64,000 nucleotides of DNA. Origin: Shimia sp. CNT1-13L.2. Its GTDB lineage: Bacteria > Pseudomonadota > Alphaproteobacteria > Rhodobacterales > Rhodobacteraceae. The position numbers and the translations under genes are program-made. The stretch lies in contig NZ_JANDJO010000002.1 of NCBI RefSeq assembly GCF_024331145.1, positions 186,001-250,000 on the forward strand, read 5' to 3'. The notes below the pieces were generated by a model. That model had not been told where the DNA came from and made no database searches. It was given only the letters and a program-made list of their open reading frames with translations. Below are positions 10,482 to 17,425 of the stretch, one piece after another; position 1 is the stretch's first letter; every line of letters starts with the position of its first letter.

Positions 10482-12041
10482 ATGAGCATGGAAAACTCTG
10501 GCCCAACACGCGGGCGTCGACGGCGGGGGCGTGGGGGCGCGGATGCGGCACCCGAGGTCAAGCGCGAGGTGAACTATCGGCAGTTGCGCAATCCCTTTCC
10601 CCCGATGAACGTGTTCTCGGAGGACGAGATCGGCAACATGCACGAAACCGCGCTTCGGATGCTGGAAGAGCTTGGCATGAAGGTGCTGCACGCAGAGGCG
10701 CGCAAGATCTATGCCGCTGGCGGCGCGCGGGTCGATGAAGACAGTGAAATGGTCTTCATCGGGCGCGACATGATCGAGGCGGCGCTGGCCTCTGCGCCGC
10801 GTTCGATCCAATGCCGTGCCGGCGCGAGAGAGCGTGACATCACCCTTGAGCTGGGCAGTCTGGTGTTCCAGGCGGGCGCAGGGGCCCCCAATGCCACCGA
10901 TCTTGAGCGGGGCAGGCGGCCGGGCAGTGAGCGGGACTATATCGAGTACCTGCAGCTGACCCATCATTTCGACGTGTTCCAGATGATTTCGCCACAGGTC
11001 GAACCCCAGGACGTTCCCGTCCATCTGCGCCACTATTTCACCACCCAGGCGCAGATGACCTATACGGACAAGTTCCCCTTTATCTTTTCGCGTGGCACGC
11101 CGCAGGTGATGGACAGTTTCGAGATGATCCGCGATTTCCGCGGGCTGAGCGACGACGCCTTCATGGCCAACCCGCACTGTTACACGATCATCAACACCAA
11201 CAGCCCCCGCACGCTTGATATTCCGATGGCGCAGGGGCTGATCGATTTCGCCCGCAATGGGCAGGTGTCGATCATCACGCCGTTCACCCTGATGGGGGCG
11301 ATGGCGCCTATCACCGTGGCGGGGTCGATCACCCTGTCACATGCTGAGGCGCTGGCGGCACTGACGCTGACCCAGTTGGCAAGGCCCGGTGCGCCTGTCT
11401 GCTACGGTACTTTCACGTCGAACGTGGATATGAAGTCTGGTGCGCCTGCATTCGGCACGCCCGCGCATTTCCAGGCGTCGCTGGCGGCAGGACAGCTGGC
11501 ACGGTTCCTCGGATTGCCCTGGCGCTCTGCGGCAGGGTCGGCGGCAAATATCAACGACGTTCAGGCCGCGAATGAGAACCAGATGGGCCTTTGGGGCTGC
11601 CTGATGGCCGGTGCCACGGTGGTGATCCATTCCGCAGGGTGGCTCGAGGGCGGGTTGAGCGTGTCTTATGAGAAGCTGGTGACGGATGCCGAGGTTCTCA
11701 ACATGATTGCCGAACTCTGTGCCGGGGCGCAGGCGGGCGAGGACGAGATCGGGTACGAGACCGCGATGAAGGCGGTTGAGCCACAGGGCCATTTCTTTGC
11801 CGCACCGCAGACGATGGCGCGCTACAACACCGAGTTCTACGAACCGGTGGTGCATGACTATGCCAACTTTGGCACCTGGACAGAGCGCGGTAGTCTTGAT
11901 GCAAACCAGCGGGCGACGCAGGTCTGGAAGGAAATCGTTGCCGCCGACGCGCGTCCGGAGATTGACCAAAACCGCCTTGAGGCATTGAAATCCTTTGTGG
12001 CAAAGCGTACCGCCGAAGGTGGCGCCCCACCTGAGAGTTGA
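10482..12041 (+). CDS. MttB-family (trimethylamine methyltransferase-like) protein, non-pyrrolysine type
   Basis: A 519-residue protein of the MttB superfamily, TIM-barrel methyltransferases that in characterised members move a methyl group from a quaternary or tertiary amine to a corrinoid protein. After an arginine-rich N-terminal tail (GRRRRGRG) come conserved blocks including FSEDEIGNMHETALRMLEELG, LVFQAGAGAPNATDLERG and INTNSPRTLD. The frame has no internal TAG, so no pyrrolysine is used. Relatives of this type act on glycine betaine, carnitine or proline betaine in other bacteria. No corrinoid-protein gene lies nearby; the partner here is the flavin/folate dehydrogenase immediately upstream. 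Substrate and methyl acceptor are unknown. Confidence 0.85.
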   Translation: MSMENSGPTRGRRRRGRGGADAAPEVKREVNYRQLRNPFPPMNVFSEDEIGNMHETALRMLEELGMKVLHAEARKIYAAGGARVDEDSEMVFIGRDMIEAALASAPRSIQCRAGARERDITLELGSLVFQAGAGAPNATDLERGRRPGSERDYIEYLQLTHHFDVFQMISPQVEPQDVPVHLRHYFTTQAQMTYTDKFPFIFSRGTPQVMDSFEMIRDFRGLSDDAFMANPHCYTIINTNSPRTLDIPMAQGLIDFARNGQVSIITPFTLMGAMAPITVAGSITLSHAEALAALTLTQLARPGAPVCYGTFTSNVDMKSGAPAFGTPAHFQASLAAGQLARFLGLPWRSAAGSAANINDVQAANENQMGLWGCLMAGATVVIHSAGWLEGGLSVSYEKLVTDAEVLNMIAELCAGAQAGEDEIGYETAMKAVEPQGHFFAAPQTMARYNTEFYEPVVHDYANFGTWTERGSLDANQRATQVWKEIVAADARPEIDQNRLEALKSFVAKRTAEGGAPPES

Positions 12042-12042
12042 T

Positions 12043-12717
12043 ATGACCAAACGAGCAACCCCGCTGCTGCACCGAGACGACCCCAACAAGGATCCGCTTG
12101 TCGGCCATGTGAAGGTCACCCGCGAAGACTGGCTGAACGTCGCGCGGGATGTTCTGGTCAGTGACGGGGTGGCCGAAGTGAAAGTGCTTGCGCTGGGCGA
12201 GCGTCTCGAGGTGTCGCGCTCGAGTTTCTACTGGTACTTCAAGAGCCGCAAACACCTTCTCGAGGTGCTGTTGGACGACTGGGAAGAGCGCAATACCAAG
12301 ACTATCGTCGACAACTGCGCCCTGCCTGCCGAGACCATCACCGAGGCGGTCTGCAATTTCTTTCGCTGCTTCATTGATCCTGCTCTGTTCGATCAGGGGC
12401 TGGATTTCGCGGTGCGGGAGTGGTCGCGCCGTGACGGGGCCGTGCGCCAGCGGATCGATAATGCCGACAAAACGCGTCTCGCTGCCTTGGCCCAGATGTT
12501 CGAGCGGCACGGCTATGATGCGCAGGAAGCGGATGTGCGCGGGCGTATCCTTTATTTCATGCAGCTTGGCTACCACGCCTTGGAAGTGCGCGAGCCAATG
12601 GAGGCACGGATCGGGCGTCTGGACGGCTATCTGGAGTGCTTCACCGGGGTGAAACACGATCCGGAGTCGCTGGCGGACTACAAGGCCTATAGCGAAGTTC
12701 TGGGCAAGACGACCTAG
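12043..12717 (+). CDS. TetR/AcrR-family transcriptional regulator
   Basis: A 224-residue regulator. The N-terminal helix-turn-helix reads ALGERLEVSRSSFYWYFKSRKHLLEVLL (residues about 47-74), the classic TetR recognition region; the C-terminal half is a helical ligand domain. The ATG at 12043 lies two bases after the mttB-family stop, giving a translationally linked third gene. It probably represses its own operon through the two TGGACA-N4-TGTCCA palindromes upstream of the dehydrogenase gene, with the methylated substrate or a product as inducer; that assignment is inference. Confidence 0.9.
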   Translation: MTKRATPLLHRDDPNKDPLVGHVKVTREDWLNVARDVLVSDGVAEVKVLALGERLEVSRSSFYWYFKSRKHLLEVLLDDWEERNTKTIVDNCALPAETITEAVCNFFRCFIDPALFDQGLDFAVREWSRRDGAVRQRIDNADKTRLAALAQMFERHGYDAQEADVRGRILYFMQLGYHALEVREPMEARIGRLDGYLECFTGVKHDPESLADYKAYSEVLGKTT

Positions 12718-12718
12718 G

Positions 12719-12737
12719 GCAAATCAGGGTGATTTGC
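12719..12737 (+). terminator. Hairpin directly after the TetR gene
   Basis: A perfect 8-bp inverted repeat, GCAAATCA and TGATTTGC, around a GGG loop begins one base after the tetR stop codon. No T-tract follows, so it may be a weak or Rho-assisted terminator or an mRNA end stabiliser. It marks the end of the methylamine-type operon. Confidence 0.45.
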
Positions 12738-12938
12738 AGGCGAGTAGAGTTCGCAAATCGGGCTGTGCGCACCATGAGAACTGCGCAGGATTACACGTCA
12801 AAGTTACTGACGCCATTTAGCGACACAACCCATTGTGGAAAGTGTGACATCTTTTCGACGGCCTAGATATGGTGATGCGAAGGGATAGCACAAAACTATC
12901 TAGTATTTTTTCGAAGGCAGAAGTATAAAGATTTTCAA

Positions 12939-12953
12939 TTAAAGGCGCGTTAA
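12939..12953. promoter_or_regulatory. CtrA-type binding site TTAA-N7-TTAA upstream of the adhesin
   Basis: The sequence TTAA-AGGCGCG-TTAA matches the full two-half-site consensus of the alphaproteobacterial cell-cycle and motility regulator CtrA exactly. It ends 28 bp before the adhesin start codon, in an A/T-rich promoter region (about 12840-12980) that contrasts with the GC-rich surroundings. Activated CtrA promoters usually have the site over the -35 region; here the short distance to the ATG means either a very short leader or a repressing position. Confidence 0.5.
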
Positions 12954-12981
12954 AGCGCTATATATCGAGCGGTGAAATGTC

Positions 12982-15900
12982 ATGAGTGGTATTGGATTTG
13001 CCGTCCGCAGTGCGGACGGGGTAGTTGTGCGCGGTCAAGCGATTGATGGAACGGTCGAGGCGCGCCACGCACAGGAATTGTCTTTGAACCTGTCACCCGA
13101 AGAGGTGAAGGTGATCTCACGCCGGGGCGGCGATCTGGTGATCCAGACGCAGGACGGCGAAATTGTTGTTCTCGAGGGGTATTTCCAAGGCCCTCTTTCG
13201 GATGAGCGCGAACTCTTTCTCAGTAAAAGCGGCCAATTGCACAAGGTCGATCTGGACGACGACGCCGGCCAGCTTGTCGCCAGTTTCGATGCGATCCCGC
13301 TGACTGAAAAGTGGAGCCAGTATGACGAGCTGACCTTCCTCAACCTTGAGCGCGTCGAACCGGTGGTTGCACCGATTGGCGGCCCTGTGATTGGCGGGCT
13401 GGGCAGCTTGCTGGGCATTGGGGGCGCGGCGGCCGTCGCAAGCACGATCGTGCCGGGTGGCGACAGTGGCCCCGCGACGCCGACGGTGGATGATGTCGAT
13501 GTAGACCGGATCATCGGCGGCACCGGACCTTCGGATGTCGTGGTGACCGGCACTGGCGAGCCGGGGTCGGACGTGGTGGTGGAAATCGGCGGCGAGACCG
13601 TGACGACCACGATTGGCGACGACGGTATCTGGAGTGCAACCTTCCTTGGTGTCGATCTGCCGGACGACGGGGTCTACCAGACCTCGGTGACGGTTACGGG
13701 CCCGACTGGGGAAGTGCACGACCTGACCGGACCGACCGTGGACATCGATACGACTGCGCCCGATGTCCTGGTGCAGTCGGGCACGCAATCGACGTCGGAC
13801 ATCGTGAACGCGGTTGAACACAACGACGGCCCAGTGATCACCGGAACGGGCGAGCCGGGGGCCAGCGTCAGCGTTGAAATCAACGGCGCAACTCACAGCA
13901 CAACGGTGCTTGATGATGGCAGCTGGAGTGTGGTCTTCGACGCCAGCGAAATCACGACGGGTGAGTATGAAACCGTTGTCACCATCACGACAACGGATGC
14001 GCGTGGCAACGTGAACGTGGTTTCGGACGTTCTGGTTGTGGACACCGTTGCCCCCGATGTCGACCTTGGTGTCACGGCGGGCGATGACGTGATCAATGCC
14101 AATGAAGCCGCCGCCGGCGTGCAACTGAATGGTTTCGGCGAGGCCGGTACGACGCTCAGCGTCACATTTCAGGGCCTGACCCGCGAGGTGACCGTGGGCG
14201 CGGACGGCAACTGGTCGCTGGCCTATGACGCCTCTCAGATCGCCCCTGGCACCTATGACAGCGCTGTCGTGATCACCGCAACCGATGCGGCGGGCAACAG
14301 CACGACCGAAACCTTCACCGTTCATGTGGACACCGAAGGCGGCGTGACCTTCTCGACTCCGGTTGCCGGGGACAACATCGTGAACCAGAGCGAATTGAAC
14401 GCGGGTTTCGCAGTGAATGGCTCGGCCGAGCCGAATGCCGAAGTGCAGGTCACCCTGCACGGTGTGACACATACCGTCACTGCAGACGCAAGCGGCAACT
14501 GGACCACGACCTATCTTGCCAGCGAAATCCCGCAGGGAGACTACGAGGCGCAGGTCAGTGTCACCTCGACCGACGCGGCGGGCAATGTTTCGACCACCTC
14601 GGGCACGATCCACGTGGATACGCAAACCAGCGTCGGGATCGACGCCACGCAGGTGGGCGACAATATCGTCAACGCCAACGAACAGGGCAGCGGCTTTGCC
14701 CTCACCGGAACCGCCGAGGCGGGATCGCAGGTTCAGGTCACTCTGGAAGGAGTCACCCATACTGTCACTGCCGGGACAGACGGCACCTGGGTGGCGAACT
14801 TCGCCGCCAACGAAATCCGTCAGGGCACTTACGATACTACCGTGACAGTCGTTTCGAACGATGCCGCAGGCAACGTCGCGAGCAGCAGCAGCAGCCTGCA
14901 TGTCGACACCGAGATGACGGTTGGTCTCGATGCCGGGCAGGCAGGGGGTGACGACATCGCCAATGCCGGTGAGGTGGCCAGCGGCGTAACCCTGACCGGC
15001 ACTAGTGAACCGGGAGCCGAAGTGGTTGTGACCCTTGCCGGTGTCGCGCGCACCGTAACGGCGGGCGGCGATGGAAGCTGGGCCGCGACCTTCACGGCCG
15101 CCGACATTGCCCAGGGCGAGTATGACGCGCCGGTCTCCGTGGTTGCAACGGACGCGGCCGGAAACGTCGCCTCCACGTCGGGCACGCTGCATGTCGACAC
15201 GAGTACCCAGATCGATATTGATGTCACGGCCTCGGGCTTTGCCGGCGGCACGGTCAATGCCGAGCAGATCCAGAGCGGGCTTGTCCTGACCGGCACCAGC
15301 GAGCCGGGCGCGAATATCGTCATCACGGTAGATGGCATCGTGCGCACCACAACGGTGGACAGCAACGGGAACTGGTCGGTGACTTACGAACCGGGTAGCC
15401 TGCCGGAGGGCACCTACGAGGCAACGGCGACCCTGCAAGTGACCGACCTTGCCGGGAACACCGCGACCTCGTCGACCACTTTCCTTGTCGATACCGAAAT
15501 CACCAATCCGGTTGTCCAGTCGGTGACCTTCTCGGATGACGACGTGACATCGGTGTCGCTTCTGACGGGAAGCGAAGAAGACTACTCGATCACCGCCCTG
15601 AACGGTGATGGCAGCAGCAGTGCGCTTGCCACGACCGAGGTGCCGCTGGCAGGAGATGAATCGCTCTTTGTCCTGAACCCGGCCGCGTCAGATGGCACGC
15701 ATCTTGTGGTTTCGGCCGAGGATGGCGCGGGCAACAAGTCGGATACGCTGCTTGTGCTGGACGACAACATGACCAATGCGGGCACGCTGGATCATGCCGG
15801 GCTTGGCGCGTTCAACATCGAAGGTATCGAACTCGACTATGCGTCCGACACCTCGCTGACCCTGACCGAGGCACAGATCAAGGATCTGTCTGACACCTCT

Positions 15901-16065
15901 GACAGCCTGACAATTCACGGCGGATCGGACGATCAGGTCAATGTGTCCGGCGCGGTCAAGACGGGGCAAACGGTTGATATCGAAGGGGAAGCCTATGATG
16001 TCTACACCGTTGGAGATGATGGCGTCACGCTGGTCGTCGATCAGGACATCAACGTCGTGATCTGA
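12982..16065 (+). CDS. BapA-type repeat adhesin, type I secretion substrate
   Basis: A 1027-residue acidic surface protein. Residues 1-130 match the BapA prefix-type N-terminal domain (short beta strands, then a Gly/Ala-rich hydrophobic linker GGLGSLLGIGGAAAVAS at about 135-155). Seven Ig-like repeats of about 96 residues follow (about 180-850), each with the sequence (V/I)(V/I)N.NE, LTGT.EPG..V.V, DG.W and a closing VDT. The C-terminal 150 residues (LTLTEAQIKDLSD, then a GGSDDQ strand and a short hydrophobic end) resemble the terminal export region of T1SS adhesins. No calcium-binding RTX nonapeptide array is present. The next three genes encode a complete T1SS. The role is probably cell-surface attachment or biofilm formation. 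The ribosome-binding site is weak (GGTGAA). Confidence 0.88.
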   Translation: MSGIGFAVRSADGVVVRGQAIDGTVEARHAQELSLNLSPEEVKVISRRGGDLVIQTQDGEIVVLEGYFQGPLSDERELFLSKSGQLHKVDLDDDAGQLVASFDAIPLTEKWSQYDELTFLNLERVEPVVAPIGGPVIGGLGSLLGIGGAAAVASTIVPGGDSGPATPTVDDVDVDRIIGGTGPSDVVVTGTGEPGSDVVVEIGGETVTTTIGDDGIWSATFLGVDLPDDGVYQTSVTVTGPTGEVHDLTGPTVDIDTTAPDVLVQSGTQSTSDIVNAVEHNDGPVITGTGEPGASVSVEINGATHSTTVLDDGSWSVVFDASEITTGEYETVVTITTTDARGNVNVVSDVLVVDTVAPDVDLGVTAGDDVINANEAAAGVQLNGFGEAGTTLSVTFQGLTREVTVGADGNWSLAYDASQIAPGTYDSAVVITATDAAGNSTTETFTVHVDTEGGVTFSTPVAGDNIVNQSELNAGFAVNGSAEPNAEVQVTLHGVTHTVTADASGNWTTTYLASEIPQGDYEAQVSVTSTDAAGNVSTTSGTIHVDTQTSVGIDATQVGDNIVNANEQGSGFALTGTAEAGSQVQVTLEGVTHTVTAGTDGTWVANFAANEIRQGTYDTTVTVVSNDAAGNVASSSSSLHVDTEMTVGLDAGQAGGDDIANAGEVASGVTLTGTSEPGAEVVVTLAGVARTVTAGGDGSWAATFTAADIAQGEYDAPVSVVATDAAGNVASTSGTLHVDTSTQIDIDVTASGFAGGTVNAEQIQSGLVLTGTSEPGANIVITVDGIVRTTTVDSNGNWSVTYEPGSLPEGTYEATATLQVTDLAGNTATSSTTFLVDTEITNPVVQSVTFSDDDVTSVSLLTGSEEDYSITALNGDGSSSALATTEVPLAGDESLFVLNPAASDGTHLVVSAEDGAGNKSDTLLVLDDNMTNAGTLDHAGLGAFNIEGIELDYASDTSLTLTEAQIKDLSDTSDSLTIHGGSDDQVNVSGAVKTGQTVDIEGEAYDVYTVGDDGVTLVVDQDINVVI
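13530..15505 (+). repeat. Seven tandem Ig-like repeats within the adhesin
   Basis: Protein-level tandem repeats. The segment beginning (I/V)(V/A)N-x-(S/N/G)-E recurs at nucleotides 14089, 14377, 14665 and 14956, spacing 288-291 bp (96-97 codons). Repeats 3 to 6 are the most alike; repeats 1, 2 and 7 are more diverged. At DNA level the copies are clearly different, so recent slippage or recombination is not evident. Confidence 0.85.
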
Positions 16066-16081
16066 TGTCCCGCAAGGGAGT

Positions 16082-16100
16082 GGGGCGCCGGTGGCGCCCC
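16082..16100 (+). terminator. GC-rich hairpin between the adhesin and its secretion genes
   Basis: A perfect 8-bp stem GGGGCGCC / GGCGCCCC with a GGT loop lies 17 bp after the adhesin stop, followed by TTGGG and no long T-tract. It could attenuate read-through so that the adhesin is made in excess over the exporter, or protect the 3' end of the adhesin message. Confidence 0.5.
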
Positions 16101-16129
16101 TTGGGAAACTGGGCTTTGGGGCGAACCAC

Positions 16130-17425
16130 ATGACTTTGCGACGCGGTGCATGTCTTCTGATGGGATTTGCCCTGCTTGGCGGTTGCAACCTGTCCTTGCC
16201 GTTGCAGGGGCGGGCACCGCAGGAAGTTAGCCACCGGACCAGCAGCTTTGAACCCTTGGCCGAAGCCCCGCAGTCCGAGATCCTGTCAAACCTGATCCAG
16301 CGCCGTTCGGTGATTGCCGAAGACAGCGCGCTTGGCGATGTGGCGCGTGTCGCCCTTTCCTCTGGCGCGCGGCCGTCCGAGGCCAAGCTGCGCACGGCCA
16401 AGCTTCGGGCCGAGGCCGAGAACAAGAACTGGCTGCCCACCATCGGCCCGGTGGTGAGTCTCACAAGCCTTGGCGACGTTCTGGCAAGCCTTGTCGTGGA
16501 TCAGGTGCTGTTTGATCACGGTCGCAAAAAGGCTGAACGGGAATTTGCCTGGGCCGACGTCGAGGTTGCCGCCGTCACCCTGTCGCAGGATATGAATGAC
16601 CGCGTGTTCACCGCGCTTTCGCTCTATGTCACCGCCTTGCGTGGGCAGGAAAAGGCGCAGGTTGGTGACAGGGCCATGCGCCAGATGCGGGCGTTCAACC
16701 GTATCGTTGCGGGCCGTGTGACGGGCGGGGTGTCGAACCTTGGCGACCTGCGTATGGTCGAGGACAAGACCCAGTCGATCCTGTCGATGCGGGACACCGC
16801 GAAGGACGAGGCAACCGCGGCCCTTGCCGAACTGGAGGCCATGACCGGAACCCGTTTTGACGGCCAGCCAGTGGCGGCTCTGGCGGGTCTTCACGACGAC
16901 GGCGGTGCTCCGCTTGAGGTACTCAAGGCCGATGCCGAGGCCAAGCGAAGCGTTGCGCAGGCCACCATTCAGCGAGCCTCTCTCCTGCCGGGATTGAACG
17001 CAAGCGGTACGGTCTCCAACAGCGGGTCTTCTGCGACACTTGAAGCCTCGGGCGAGACAGGCATCGGGCTTGGCACCGGCGGCAAGCTGAAGGCGATTGA
17101 GGCCAGCAAAGAGACCGCCCGGCGTCAGGTGGCCGAAGCGCAGGAAGACGCGGCACGCAAGCAGAGCCGTCTGGAACAGCGTATCGCCAGTCAACAACGC
17201 CAGCAGGCCGAGGCGCAGCGCCTTGCGCAGCAGGGGCAGGAAACCTATCGCCTGTTCCAGGCCCAGTTCCGGGCTGGCCAACGCTCGGTTCTGGAGGTGG
17301 TCAACGTCTACGAACAATCGGTGCGCCGTGCGCTGGAAGGCGTGGATGCGAAATACGACGTGATCCTTGCCCAGCTGGAACTGGCGCGCGACATGGGGCT
17401 TTTGGCGGATGGAGATGCCATTTGA
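16130..17425 (+). CDS. TolC-family outer-membrane lipoprotein of the T1SS
   Basis: Outer-membrane channel component of the adhesin exporter. The 431-residue product begins with a lipoprotein signal (MTLRRGACLLMGFALLGGC, lipobox LLGGC, Cys19). It then shows two alpha-helical halves rich in Ala, Glu and Gln typical of the TolC coiled coils (for example ALAELEAMTG and QQRQQAEAQRLAQQGQETY). I prefer the ATG at 16130 because the lipobox then sits at the normal distance; a GTG 39 bp upstream is in frame but falls inside the hairpin. Its stop overlaps the next gene's putative TTG start. Confidence 0.82.
   Translation: MTLRRGACLLMGFALLGGCNLSLPLQGRAPQEVSHRTSSFEPLAEAPQSEILSNLIQRRSVIAEDSALGDVARVALSSGARPSEAKLRTAKLRAEAENKNWLPTIGPVVSLTSLGDVLASLVVDQVLFDHGRKKAEREFAWADVEVAAVTLSQDMNDRVFTALSLYVTALRGQEKAQVGDRAMRQMRAFNRIVAGRVTGGVSNLGDLRMVEDKTQSILSMRDTAKDEATAALAELEAMTGTRFDGQPVAALAGLHDDGGAPLEVLKADAEAKRSVAQATIQRASLLPGLNASGTVSNSGSSATLEASGETGIGLGTGGKLKAIEASKETARRQVAEAQEDAARKQSRLEQRIASQQRQQAEAQRLAQQGQETYRLFQAQFRAGQRSVLEVVNVYEQSVRRALEGVDAKYDVILAQLELARDMGLLADGDAI

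Noticed and set aside
8196-11177. A 993-codon minus-strand open frame opposite the dehydrogenase and MttB genes
   Set aside because: It is the complement of two well-conserved genes in GC-rich DNA. Its translation shows no domain and is full of His/Arg/Ala runs typical of shadow frames.
10482-12041. Possible pyrrolysine-containing methyltransferase
   Set aside because: The frame runs 519 codons without an internal TAG and no pyl genes are visible, so it is the non-pyrrolysine type.
13117-15438. A 773-codon minus-strand open frame opposite the adhesin repeats
   Set aside because: The repeats give periodic stop-free codons on the opposite strand. The predicted protein has no recognisable fold, and the plus-strand adhesin with its secretion genes explains the region.
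12982-16065. RTX calcium-binding toxin
   Set aside because: There is no run of GGxGxDxxx nonapeptides; the repeats are Ig-like and the N-terminal domain is BapA-type.
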